NCBI RefSeq assembly: GCF_964355755.1
Contig: NC_092680.1
Span: 18,145,001-18,209,000, forward strand
Source of the DNA: Antedon mediterranea
Taxonomy: Eukaryota > Echinodermata > Crinoidea > Comatulida > Antedonidae
Length of the DNA: 64,000 nt
Reading direction: 5' to 3'
The translations under genes were made by a program, and so were the position numbers. Shown here piece by piece: positions 47,790-60,800 of this stretch. Below the pieces are notes generated by a model, which made no database searches, was not told the origin of the DNA, and saw only the letters and a list, made by a program, of their open reading frames with translations. Every line of letters starts with the position of its first letter. The stretch's first letter is position 1.

Positions 47790-47927
47790 AAGCTATGTCT
47801 ACACTATCAAGACAAAACAAGTGTGATATGCCTAAATATGGTATAGTGATATGACATCATCATGTCTATAATATGGGCACATCGCATTTTTTGTCACATA
47901 AAGTTTGATAGTGTAGACAGAGCTTTA
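47790..47927. mobile_element. Foldback MITE, best-preserved copy
   Basis: Nearly palindromic: AAGCTATGTCTACACTATCA on the left, TTTGATAGTGTAGACAGAGC on the right, centre with GATATGACATCATCATGTC. Other members at 21,755, 28,616, 41,505, 44,736, 46,832 and 58,118. Confidence 0.8.
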
Positions 47928-47968
47928 CTTATAATTTATTAATCCTATGTATTTGCATTTTTCATTGT

Positions 47969-48120
47969 CTTTATTGCATCCCACATAAAAATACTAAAAC
48001 ATCACAACCTCCTCTGCGCACATAACAACTGCCACCTTTTCTATCAACCAAAGATATATTATGGAATTGTCTACTGAGTAGGTCTATTATACTTTGTTTG
48101 TATTTTGCAAGGTTTAATTG
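47969..48120 (-). CDS. Unrecognised terminal-exon-like frame
   Basis: After a possible acceptor (CAACTTTTGTAG at 48,144-48,133) the minus strand stays open for about 53 codons: a QQLNLAKYKQSIIDLLSRQF helix-like part, DRKGGSCYVRRGGCDVLVFL, then TAA. The stop overlaps an AATAAA (CAATAAAG), as in a compact last exon. No upstream exon found, no family recognised; may be chance or a relic. Confidence 0.15.
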
Positions 48121-48159
48121 TTGTATCTCCTCTACAAAAGTTGAGAATTCGTAAACCAC

Positions 48160-49755
48160 ATTGTATCAATCATTTCATGTCCACCTTTTCATGAACACTT
48201 CTAGAAAATCAGGCGGTGCTAAGCATTTTTTTAAATGGTAAAGCTTAAAAGTGTACAGCGAAAAATAAACGAAATTTTATTATCGTTTTATCCCCGTTGC
48301 TACTATACTGATGTGTAGGCCTACATAGTGATATTATACAATAAAAATTGTGTGACTATACTAGCATAAACTAAATTGTAGGCCTATAGATTTAATTGTT
48401 TTATAACTTTCATAAAAATTGTGCTTTACATTCCGTGAACATGAAATCAGTATCGTTATTTTTGTACTCGAGAATTGACAGACGCACTTGTATTATGTTT
48501 GTATAGTATTGCCCTACGTTATGAGTGCAGTACTGCATATTAGGTGTTTTAATAAGTAGGCCTGATGTAGGCCTACTCTAGTAAACTATAGCATAACCCC
48601 CTTTTTCACGTGAAAAGTACTCTTTATCGTAAATGATTGTTATCGCGACAGAATGTTGATGAACAGAAGGCCTGCGTGTGGCAAGTATTTATACAAAAAC
48701 ATGTGAATCCGTGCAAAGTGCAGCTACTCAAAATAATAAACTCATAGATAAGCTTGTTTACTCTATCGTTTATCTTATGTGAAGCATAATTCTATTTCAC
48801 CTCTAAAAAGTACAAGTCACAGATTTAAAAAGTTTAATATCCTCGTATTACGCTGACTTCTTCAGTGTAAATGGTTTAGGACGCACAGAAGGGCGTGTAT
48901 GGGAACTTCTTAATTAGCATTTGCAGTGGCAGTAGCCTTGGGAATCAATTAAAGTCTTGTAGTTTTCTGATAAGTTCAACCAATCAAATTTTATTTCATG
49001 GTTAATCATTCATAATTAATATACTCTAACTCATTCACGATATTAATTAATAATGCCGATAATTATTGTTGATAATATACCAACCATAATGATAATAATA
49101 ATTCCCCAGATCGCCTGATGTAATAATAAAATACCCATAGTAGGAGGCCTAAAAAACGTTATTATAGATAGCTTAGAGCTGTATCTTGGGGGTTTACTTC
49201 CAACAATCACAAGGTGCAGCATTCAATATTGACCAGTGCTGTAACTGCCAGGCCTTAACTCAAAAGAGAATTTAGTTTAGGAGCATGATCATCTAAGTGT
49301 ATTCATCCTGTAATTGTCGAGTTACTGTTAAAATACATACATTTATGATTGGTTCCAAATAGAACGCAGCGCAATCACGTAAGCGCATTAACGCATGCTA
49401 TTTGATCAATCACAAGGATTATTAGAACTGTCGTTCCATTGGTCAACTCGCTTGTCGCGTGTGATTATATAGAAGATGCAATAGACTCACCGCATTCATG
49501 CAATATCACGTCATATTGATTATCCATTACAGGTTCATTATTTAGTTCGTAAACTGTTTTTTTTAATCTGATGTTGCCGTATATAAACTATTTAGCTCAT
49601 TATTTGTCAATCTTGACTTATCGTATGGTTTCTTTCAGAAACATTCATAACATCTGTTTCATATAACACACTTTCTCTCAGCTCATTTTTCTCCCCGGAT
49701 TAATTGTAGAAACGTTCTTGTTTACAGATGAGTTGTTGCCAATGTTAGAATTTCT
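48160..49755. other. Single-copy spacer
   Basis: No gene seen. Several GTAGGCCTAC palindromes (48,318; 48,573). Confidence 0.45.
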
Positions 49756-49789
49756 TGTCGTCATCATCATCAGCAGCAGCAGCAGCAGG
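49756..49789. repeat. CAT/CAG microsatellite
   Basis: TCATCATCATCAGCAGCAGC and further CAG units. Confidence 0.9.
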
Positions 49790-50029
49790 AGAATTTCTTG
49801 TTGTTATCCAACTGCACAGGCCTACACTACCCACAGTCCAATGGCGCAGGTGTCTGCTAGCGACCTCCCGTGTCCTTAAAGGAGGAGAAGGAAATGAGTG
49901 AGGCCATAAGCAAAAACAAGGTCTGGTAATTTTAGGAAATGTGGCTTGCTGTACAAAATGAAAATCATTTACTTAACATTTACTGTACATCTAATACGAG
50001 TTTGTTTCCTTCTTACAAACATGGTCGAT

Positions 50030-50155
50030 CCACCAAGATTGGAAAGGGTCAACGATGGGAAGGGTCAAAGATTGGAAAGGATCAAAGATGGGAATGGTCA
50101 AAGATTGAGAAGGGTCAAAGATTCGGAAGGATCAAAGATTCGGAAGGATCGGATG
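50030..50155. repeat. Minisatellite, about 16-bp period
   Basis: Seven to eight copies of a unit near GGAAGGGTCAAAGATT. Two overlapping open frames across it are by-products of the repeat. Confidence 0.9.
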
Positions 50156-51334
50156 AGACACACAAAAACACACAGCAGCACAACAAAACGAGTCATTAAT
50201 TCAAAATTTGAGTTTTATTGTTTACAAATTTAAAGTAAATAATCTGGAAAACCTCTCTTGAATATAAGTAAATATAATTATATGAATCTTAATAACTTTC
50301 CCTTCTCCACTTACACCGTTTATTAAATTATTTATACAGCTTCAAAATTAATAATTTTTATGAACATAACATTGCAATAAAATTCATAATATTATTGTGT
50401 TATAACTTACTATTTTACTTATTTTACATTACTGCATAGTTCAACGCTTCTTAACTAACACGTGATTTGTCCAGGGATGAGCAATATATAAAACAATTTG
50501 GAGCTATTAAAGGTTTATGATTGGTGGATATGGTGGATAATGTTATTGGCAGTGAAACAGTATCGTAATCAATATGATTTTTCATATTATATGCAAATAT
50601 TCACTAGTTTTCCAAAACAATGCCTTTTCTTTCCGTTTTATTTAATTAAAATCTGACAGAAATGACTTGTAAATGTAGCGTGTGACGTAGGCCTACATGG
50701 AGTAAAATGTGGAGAAGACTAATTCTTATTTCTTCTCACTTTCTTATTTAGTTTGATACATTTTACACAGAAATAGTTGCGATGAGCGAAATGTACAAAA
50801 TAGTTTCATATAGTTTAACGAATGACGTCATTACGTGACGTTTACTAAAAACTTTGGCTAAATTTGCATTCTATTAGATTATTATTCGATATCACACACT
50901 TTTTAATTATATACTGTAACACACGTAAAAAAACCGCACCTAGCAGTAATTTTAATTTAATTTATATTATATAAATTGGTCCGCACTCATAGTATAGTCT
51001 TTTAATGCCTTAACAAATACCTGATTGGAAAAGTGTGTTATTTTACTCTACGGTGCAACACTTAGGCCTACATTATCAAGAAGGACTAACCAATTCATAA
51101 ATTAATTTTAATTTAATATATCATTTTGATACAGTGTTTGCTTTATGACGTCACAAATGCGTAATTAAAACATTCAGAATGTAGCAGATTCTCCCGGCAC
51201 TGTATCTGAATCTTTCCAGTATTCCGTGATGATACCACGTGACGTCTGTTTCATATACTACTCTTAACCGTCCATAATGTTACAAGTGATACACATGAAA
51301 TCCAGAACATTTTGCACAGACGATGGTAACAGTA
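50156..51334. other. AT-rich spacer downstream of the P450 gene
   Basis: No gene seen. Confidence 0.45.
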
Positions 51335-51340
51335 TTTATT
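51335..51340 (-). terminator. Candidate polyadenylation signal of the P450 gene
   Basis: AATAAA on the minus strand, about 290 bases after the stop codon. Chosen because it is the first canonical hexamer I see downstream. Confidence 0.35.
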
Positions 51341-51625
51341 GAATAGTTAAAATTGTTTTCAGTTTGTTATTAAGGATATATAATATGGATTCATGTGATG
51401 TTATGATAACGTCGAGAAATATTTATGGAAAGCACGTGGTCGAACCATCATTTGAAAAGCGCGCCATTTGTGTGGTTGCAACCCAGATTACCTTGCATTC
51501 GTGAACAAATACGTTAAAATAATATACAGGTAGATAGAATATAAATATAGTTATAAGTCCTGAATCATATAATGTTATTATGTTCTTTTCCTGCAAGTTT
51601 TTCTTTCTTCATCTAATATAACTCT

Positions 51626-51885
51626 CTATACATTAACATTTTCAACATTACGTGGTTCTAGCCACACTTTGAAAGGCATCGGTGAAAGGACCATGTCAGG
51701 AATAGGCTCTAAGCTAGGCTGAGGAAAGCCGGGTGGATTTCGAATGTTGAACCTCTGCAGGATGCCTCCTAACACCATAAACAGTTCCATCTTGGCTAGT
51801 ATTGAGCCTAAGCACTGCCGTCGCCCGATTGAAAATGGAAGGAATGCCTTTGGGAAAAACACTCGCCCGTCTCGTATGAAGCGTT
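51626..51885 (-). CDS. P450 exon 5
   Basis: 260 bases including TAG stop. ERFIRDG, heme-binding [10 protein letters not shown] and a normal C-terminus ([13 protein letters not shown]). Confidence 0.93.
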
Positions 51886-54800
51886 CTGTAAGATAACAAA
51901 AACACAATATTTAATATTTAAATTTTCAAATATCACAATATAATACAGTTTGGTAGGCCTATAATGTATGTTGTCTTTGGTGTAAGTTCTGTTAACATGG
52001 GAAAATAAATCGTGACTGATTGAAGTATGAAACGAAGGGCGTCTCCACAAATTATCTCCTTATTCAAATTCAAATTAGTAACTCTATGCACTTACCTGGT
52101 TTAAATTCATTAGGCTCATCCCAGTATTTAGGATCATGATGGGCCCACCAGATATTGCAGAAAACTATTGTATCTTTAGGTATATCATAACCTTCTAGCC
52201 TGAAAAATGAAACAAAATATAAAATCGGTATTGTTTTGTCCATAGGCCTATAACTATATATAAGAATCATTAAGCTATTAATCATTATCTTCACTATTAG
52301 TCGTCATCGTACTGTGATGGCACTAGTTATACTCCGTTATGCATGATTAATTAAATTCATGAAGTATTATGCATATACGGTATAAACACGAAGATTAGTA
52401 CTCGTGGTTCATTGCGGGAGGAGAGACAACGTGTTGTACATAGTACGAATGAATTTAGCTGATTCTGATTGTCATTATTTTTTACTTGTTGTAAGAATAT
52501 TATTGACCAAAATCATAGTATAATTAACACCATCATTCAGGATTCCTTACGTTGTATTGTTAACTGCTCTCCGTGGACCTCCAAGTGACGTAAACGAGCT
52601 TTCTCGCAGCGTCTCCATCACGGCTCCTTCCAAATAAGGCAGATTCAAATGATCCTTCCATGTAGGTAATCTGTTACCAATAACCTTTTCCATTTCATCT
52701 TGAATTTTACGTTGAACCTAGAAAAACAGTAATTGTTTAATTAGTAATTTATTAGGGATGGGCGTTTCCCGCCTTTGCACTTATGACGACATCAAGGATG
52801 GGCGAGTTGAAATGATTTGACATTCGTTGTGGTTAAATGTCATTTCCTTCTAAATATTACAATATAACCTTAAAACAATTTAATAATCTAAATTTAATTG
52901 AATGAACAATATTCAACTATTTAGGGGACCTGAAAGATTTATTGTATATTCGATTATTAATTAATTACTCGGGAGTTAAAGATGAACTAGAGTTAAGAAT
53001 AAACAGGTCTGTAAATTCAACAAATAATATTTTGTGAGCAATTTAAATCTTTTTTCGTCAGTACACTAAGATAATAATATAATTATGTATAGGCATATGT
53101 ATAAAATAAACTTACCTCCGGGTATGTAATCATATACAGTATTGCCCAATTAAGTGTCGTAAACGTAGACTCGTGACCACCGGTAAAGAATTCCCACATT
53201 GCCATTATCACGTGATCTTCCGTTATTCCATTGCCGTCTTTATTGCCGTTTTCGTCTTTGCTGTCCATCATAGCGGCAAGGTACGCGTCCGTAAGGTCAC
53301 GCACATTGTCGGGGTCAAACGTTGATAAATGTTCTTCGTATTTACGTTGTAGAATTGTGTCACGTGTTTTGATAATCTCATGAACAAGTTTTAGTTTTTT
53401 ACTTGGAAAAATCTGTAAATGAACACAGCATTGGCTTGGATTAATAACAACTAATATTTAAATAAAAGTAATAATTAAATAATGTTAAATAAAATCAAGT
53501 TAAAAATAACAGTTGTGGTGATGATACGAGTACGCAGCAATAACATTTATAACATTTAATGTTTTCGTAAGAAACAATAGTATAAATATGTTACTTTTTA
53601 ACACAAGGATGTGAACAGCTATTGAAGTGAACGTCCTTTGGCGCCCTCTGACGGACAAAAAGTTTCGAAACTTTTGAATGCCAAGTCTTATTCGTTGTTT
53701 CGCGAAAGAACTGACGTTTGTCTTATCAACACAACACTAACTATACAAAAAAGTCTATATTACATGATAGTAACAGTTTAAACATTATCCAAATGACCAT
53801 TATAAGGAATCATTTTGTAATCATTTTGTATTTATTCATTCTTTCATATATATTCATTCACTAGCATTAGTCTTCGTATTAACATTTTTAAAGATATATT
53901 TTCCCTTCAAAAATAGTTTCAAACATTTGTTGTTTTTTTTTAAATATGCTATTTAATGTCGCATAATAGTTTGATCGAAAATTACATCGAAAAAAAAATT
54001 GTAGCCCCTGTAATTTGAAGCAACAAATAAAATTGTCTGTCAGTTAATGTGAATTTGGTTACATTTAACAGTTTCTTTTGCGAAATAAGTATTATTTGTT
54101 TTTTATACGGAAGTGAACTGCTTTATTAAAACTGTAGTATGGCCTTACTAAAAATCTGTTTTGTTAAACTTTTGAACATTTATCACATTTTTTGGGGAAC
54201 AATTCATCTTTAAGAATGGAAAACCATCGAACAGTGCTATAATTAAATTATATAGTTAAATACAATCCAGGGCTAGACCAACCGCAGTACAGTTGTTACT
54301 ACTAGGCTTATCATGTTGTCGAAGCGTGTTAAAAACTGTTGTACCAGGACAAAAATGATCTTAAAGTCAGTACTGTATTAAACATGACACCTGTTTGAAA
54401 ATCTTGGGTTAGAATCCGTTAATTTTGTCACGTATAGTCCCTTTAAGCAGGTTCCACCTGTTAACAATTTCAATTGGTCTTGTTATCGAATATAAAGTAT
54501 TGAATCAGACACTTGACGTGTGCGGCGTGGTTTTAATTTAATTGTCAATTTATTGGTAATTTGTAATTTCGTCTTCGTTGAGAACCCAACTTCATAACCC
54601 TATTGACCCCGGAACTTTGATTTAAAACCACAAACCGAGGGATGCTGCTGTTCTTTTTTGCACTATATACAACTATGCAGACTTTTTTTTTAATGTGAGC
54701 TTTTTTTGACACGGTGTCATGGGCCTACTTTTGTTTAAAAGACGCAGTGTCATGGACCTATTTTGTTTATAGACTGTGTGCGCACCCATGATGTCACGTT

Positions 54801-57800
54801 ACGTCATGCGCATCTAGTTGTAATAGTAGGCCTAATTATTTCAATATTATTACTGATTAAATTAAACGTCCTAATCCTTCTTTCTATCGTAAAACTAATA
54901 ATGCTATTTTGGAGTGGGAAAATATTTATGCCGGTGGTGAGAGGGGGCTGATGGTGTGAAAGTTCATCAGCTAATAATAATAATATGCGACTGCGTTTGA
55001 CGCACGTGTAAAGTATATTATAACGCAAACGCGACCAAAATTACTGTTCAAAAATCACGTATGTTAGGCTGGACGATAGCAAAGAAGTAGGTTGGGAAAG
55101 GAAGTGTTGCAAATAATACAGTATTTTTTATTGGTTTGTGTAACAACTTTGCACAAGTTTCTCGCATTTTAATTGTTTAACTCAATCGTAAATTATAAAA
55201 TATTAGGCCTATATAAATCTCAACAAAATTATGTATAAATAGACTTTATTTGTTGTACCATAATTGAAACTTATCTGATAGTGTAATATATATTGAGAGT
55301 GTTTACCTCCCGTATCAGGCTACTATACGATAGCCCCATTTCTTGAAAGCGCGTTTTTGCCGTGCCTAACCAAATTTCAGGCACTTTTGTCGCATTTGTG
55401 TGACGAATAAGGACGGTACTGGATTACCTTATCGGAATACTAATTGGACATGGACAAGAGGTAAAGAACAATGAACGACCAAGTTGAGGTGAATGGCCTT
55501 CTGGTCGATATAGGGCCGTAAGTGAGAAGTAACGTAACGGATATCTAAAAAGTACAACTATTTATTATAGCGTCAACAAGCAAGAAATGCGATAAGATTA
55601 TATAGGCCTACTATAATAATAACAAGTATTGAAGCCGTATCCAAGACTTTTGTGCACTTAAAGCAACTTAGTCTCTACTAATAGTTCAATAGAAATAGAA
55701 CTTTAAAAAGTACAGTGACCCTGTGCGCATAATATTAAATGACTCTTAACATAAATAATACAATAATCATCGTATAATTCCCTCAATGAAATGTTATCAT
55801 TCCATAGGCCTACATACTCGTACAGTTTAACGACTGTAGCAATGTACTCTTCTAATTATATATTTATTTATTGGTTCTCCATGGTTGACACCGTTTAGCA
55901 CAATTTAAAATTCCCAGACTCGAACAACACATTGTTGATATTATCATATGGGTTCCCGCCAGGCCTGGTCGCTGATCTTTTGCCCGAGGAAACGCAGTCA
56001 CAGAGAGTACTCTGCCCCTTTTGTGTACTTTTCGCTTGCGTAGGTCAGTGAATCGCGACGACTTGGCCAATTGGTACAGCGTCAGAAAAAGAATGAACCC
56101 AACACGTACTCGGAAATCAGTTGATTTAATTGCAAACGATTGACTACATTTATAGTTCTCTTAAAAACATTAAATATGGAATGATAAACTTAAAGAAGAG
56201 CAGTTAAATTATTAAATTTTAACTACATCCCATATTGAGGTTTATCGTCACCGTTTGGAATCACCATATTCCGGTTTTGATTATTGTATTAAACTGTGAT
56301 AAATATTCAAATCATTACCGAGAAATATAATATCAAAGAGTTTTCGCGCTTCCATATTCATATATAATTTTGTATTATTATTTTAATGGAAATAAAAATG
56401 TTTGACAAATTAACAAAACCCCATTAAAAATAGTGGAAAACATCGGGACCTAATACAATGGATTACGCCTTGTTCCATTCATGAAAGTAGGTACTCAGTC
56501 CAGGGTGTCTCAAAGGGATTCAAATGCATTTATTTTGGGTGTTTCAGCTTGACTTATTAGGCCTACGTCTTCGGTCAACACAATTGTCATGATCATCTTG
56601 ACACCGTTACGAAACGGATTCAAAGATACGGCCGCCGCGCGCGTCAAAAGTTGTGTCGGTTTTTCTCCGGCGACCCTTTCTATAAGCATAAACAATATTA
56701 AAACAAATATGAACTCCGCAACCTTTCGATTAAGTACATTTACCCTGTCATAGATACTCAACCTAGGCTTTATCATACAGCCCTTTAGTTTACTTCCACC
56801 TCACTCACCCAAATGCATTTCAAACTGAACGGAACGATTAACCACGCCTCCCCACCAAATCATATCGTTTAAAAAAACTCTTAAAACGGCTATTTAATTG
56901 AATAGGACAATTACACCATACTTAATGAAATAAATAAGAATCGCCCTAACTGAAAAGTAGATAACCAATTCTGACAGAGTTATCCAGATTGTTAAATTAA
57001 TAACTCATGGTTTATTCTCCGGTATGGTTTGCGTATAGTAAAGTACAAGTTTATAGTAAGTAAGGGGTGAACAGCCTCAAATCAAAATGATGCCAAGATT
57101 TTAAAAAGAATACATATTTTTCCTATAGCATGTAATGTTATCTCGAAATGTTCGTCTTCCACACGATACTAAAATACTGTAGACCGCTATCGGGACTTAA
57201 CAAGGTATAAAGCGTCCCCCCCCCCCCCCCCATAATGTGTCATTAGTCGTTTCAGTTTTACGAAAAATGCACTTTAAAAAAGAAGAAGTGGTGGGGAGGG
57301 AGTATATGCCTGCATATGTACAGTAGGCCTATAATCAATATTGTCGGTGATGGAAATTTAATATGACAATATAGTTGAATTGAAATGAAGTCTTTACAGA
57401 AAGACAACATTGCAAGAGTAATCCAATAAAATCTTTTATTTCTTCTTATTTTCTTTATGTTTAACATTATGTTACGTTATGTTAATTTTTTTTTTCAATA
57501 TAAAATTTATATTTAAATGTTTCTTTTGTACATTACCGTATGTTTCATAATTGTTTATCTTTAGGCCTATCTATAAAATTAATTTATATTACACTAAAAG
57601 GTAGGCCTACGAAAAAGGAACGGCACTGCTGAATTAAACTCTAAACTAAAGTACAGATACAGGAGATAGACTGACTAACTGAAGAAATACACAGTTATAT
57701 TCAGTGTCACATGAGTATAAAAAGCTATACACCCAACATGAAATTGGTTCTTCGTACCAATAAGAATCTCCGTATCAATAGCATAAACCGCAGTAACACG

Positions 57801-60800
57801 GCGGTGTTAACGGTTAGTGACCCTAAACAACTTGCACACTTCACCCTGGGGCTATATACACTTCGAAGAGGTAAAGCAGAGGTGATTCACAAGAGTTTAC
57901 ATTGGTTCCACCAAATCACACAACATTGGTAAACCTGTGCTGATGTGACAATATTGCGGTTGAAACAAGGTGCAACATGATTTGTGACTCCTATTCAGAC
58001 GTATAATTTACCTTAACTAGGGCATAAAAACAACTGCATGACGGGTCTATAACAAACATAAAACAGAAATAACATTGACACCTCTCACATAACAAATGTC
58101 ACATTTGTTTCTTTCTTAAACTCTGTCTACACTATCAAACTAGTTTTACAACAAAAGTGTGATGTGGCCAAATATGGTAGTGATATTCCCAAATATAATA
58201 GTAGTGACATGTCCATATGGGCCTATTACATTTTTTTAAAGAGGAACATGTTTTGGGGATTTTTATCCCCCATTTAATTCCCAGCAACTTGGCATTTAGT
58301 ACCGCTTAATTTTTGCGAATCAGCTGATCTAGGATCACGGCCATTATGAAGCCATGCCTAAAATATCGTTGTTTTCACTCAGGAAATAAAATGCGTCAAA
58401 CCGGAAATAAAACGAGTCAAACCGGAAATAAAACGCGTCAAACCAAAATTAAAACTGTATGCAAGATGATGATAAAGTGTGATTCGACGAACAATGATTG
58501 ACAACGATGGTAATTTTTATAGATCAATCAAAGTCATACTTCAACAAATAAAAAAGCAATATAAAATTCATTTTGAAGACACTTTTAGTGATACTGTGAC
58601 AGGCGGATATTTATACTAATGAATTGTAGGTTTATTGTTGACGGACTGGTGCAATCTTATGACAAGCCTAAAACTGTAATTATACTATAATGTCACCGAC
58701 CTTATAGTCAGTATAATAATATTTTGTTATATTTTTATTTATTATTATTTAATCTACGAAAAGTCCGTAATCTCTAAATCATTCAAATGTTGCATTTATA
58801 TTTAAATTTATACGAGTGCTCTAAGCAATAATTTACGAACTAATTGGTTCAGAAAAGAGTTGAGTTTTAAAAATTATTTGAATTATTATTAATAAAAGAG
58901 CACACTCGTCAGTAAATTGATATTTAGGGGTCAATTACTATATATAGCATGCACGGTATACATTGTTAATTTACTGACCGGTACAATGCTATGTGATAAT
59001 AACTGAAGTAAAAAAAAATTATAATTTTTACACAATCTTTATTAATTTAATATTTAAAATTTTAAACAATATCCTATAATTTTATTCTTTTGTTTTTAGA
59101 GTTGCATGTTTTTAACAAAAGTAAGGAAGTTGACACAATATCCGATTAGAAAAACATTTTTCTAATTAAAAGGGGATGTGTAATATTTTTATTATGAACA
59201 AATTACAGATTAGAGTGTACGCGCGCCTAAAATAGTAACATAGCTCATGCAACTAAATAAATACGAAGTAATAGCAAAGCCTATAGGCTAGGAAACACTT
59301 TAAAAAAAATTGTGAAACTCCCTAAAAAATAACCAATTATTAGTATACAATATCTATATCCAGGATTACACAAACCGGGAAAAGAAAAATTTATTTTACA
59401 GCTGTGGTCCTGCCTTAAATACAAAATAAATTGGAAAAAAAAAGTTCAACGAGTGCACTAAACAAAAATTTAAACGTATTGGTTCAGAAAAGCAATGACT
59501 TTTAAAAATTGTTTTAATTCGTATTAATAATATAAATGATAATGTGCCTATACTGATTCGTATAACAATGTTTTTTAAGATTTTAAAATATGAACATTTT
59601 TAATAGCCTCTTCTTTTATTTAATTGAATAAATAAAATTGAAATAAAAATAATTGGAAATATATCCAACAACTGAATCAATTATTATCAAATTAATATTA
59701 CTAAACTAAAAAAAAGCGTCTTAAAATGAAAATTGAATTTATTTTAAACGTTTAGAGAAGTGTTATGTTACTAAACTAAAGAAAAGTCTTAAAATGAAAA
59801 TTGAATTTATTTTAAACGTTTAGAGAAGTGTTAGGTATGTAACTAAACTAAAAAAAAAGCGTCTTAAAATTAAAATTATTTAAACATTTAGAGAAGTGTT
59901 ATGTTACTAAACTAAATAAAAGCGTCTTAAATTGAAAATTGAATTTATTTTAAACATTTATAGAAGTTGTATGCTACTAAACTAAAAAAAAACGTCTTAA
60001 AATAAAAAATAAATTTATTTTAGAGCGGTTCAAACCATGGCCTCCAAGGTCATTTTATGTTCGATATATATATAGTATACGTACACCTACAAATTTGTCA
60101 TTATTTATTAATGTGTAATGATTTAAGTAATGTTTATATATGTTCACGCTTGTTTGGATGTTCCACTCTAAAGCGTGGTTCCCACTAGCGACGCAACGCA
60201 AGGACGTAACGCAACGCAAGTGAATTGACCAATCACAAGCGATGGCTTATTCGCTTGTGATTGCTAACTGTCTATAACTTCGCTTGTCATTGGTTAAAAC
60301 GCTTGCGTTGCGTTTACGTCCTTGCGTTACGTTCTAGTGGGAACCAAGCTTTACTCTCATACGTCACACGTCCTGGGTTCACAGACAAGTTGATTTCTGT
60401 AGTTGCATAATTTAAAGCGTCGCTCGACACGTTTTTCAACAATGGTCATCTTTTTTTATGAACTAAATCTTATGGAAGGAAGTGGATTTGGCATTCGTAA
60501 AAAAGAAAATCACAACCATCTTGTATTGATATTTTCAACTGCCAAATAAAATATCTTTGGTTTACTTTCATTTAAAAAGAAAAGGATTCAATTAAACAGA
60601 AAGCTGTTTTTTAATTCAAAAATAGAAAATTGCAGTAATAAACTTGGAATATATCCAATACCGAAGCACTTGGTTTATCGGTATGTTTAACAACATAATT
60701 CAATTCAATTCAATTCACTTTTATTTCAGAACAAAGTCCATATCATAACAAATAACAATATTCAATAAATAATATTTCATTTCATTTTATTCATGGTCAA

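Noticed and set aside
49340-49475. Further copy of the ACGCAAGCG foldback MITE
   Set aside because: Only isolated words match; no inverted ends could be traced.
49939-50233. Two overlapping 86- and 95-codon plus-strand frames
   Set aside because: Both run through the 16-bp minisatellite; no start context or homology.
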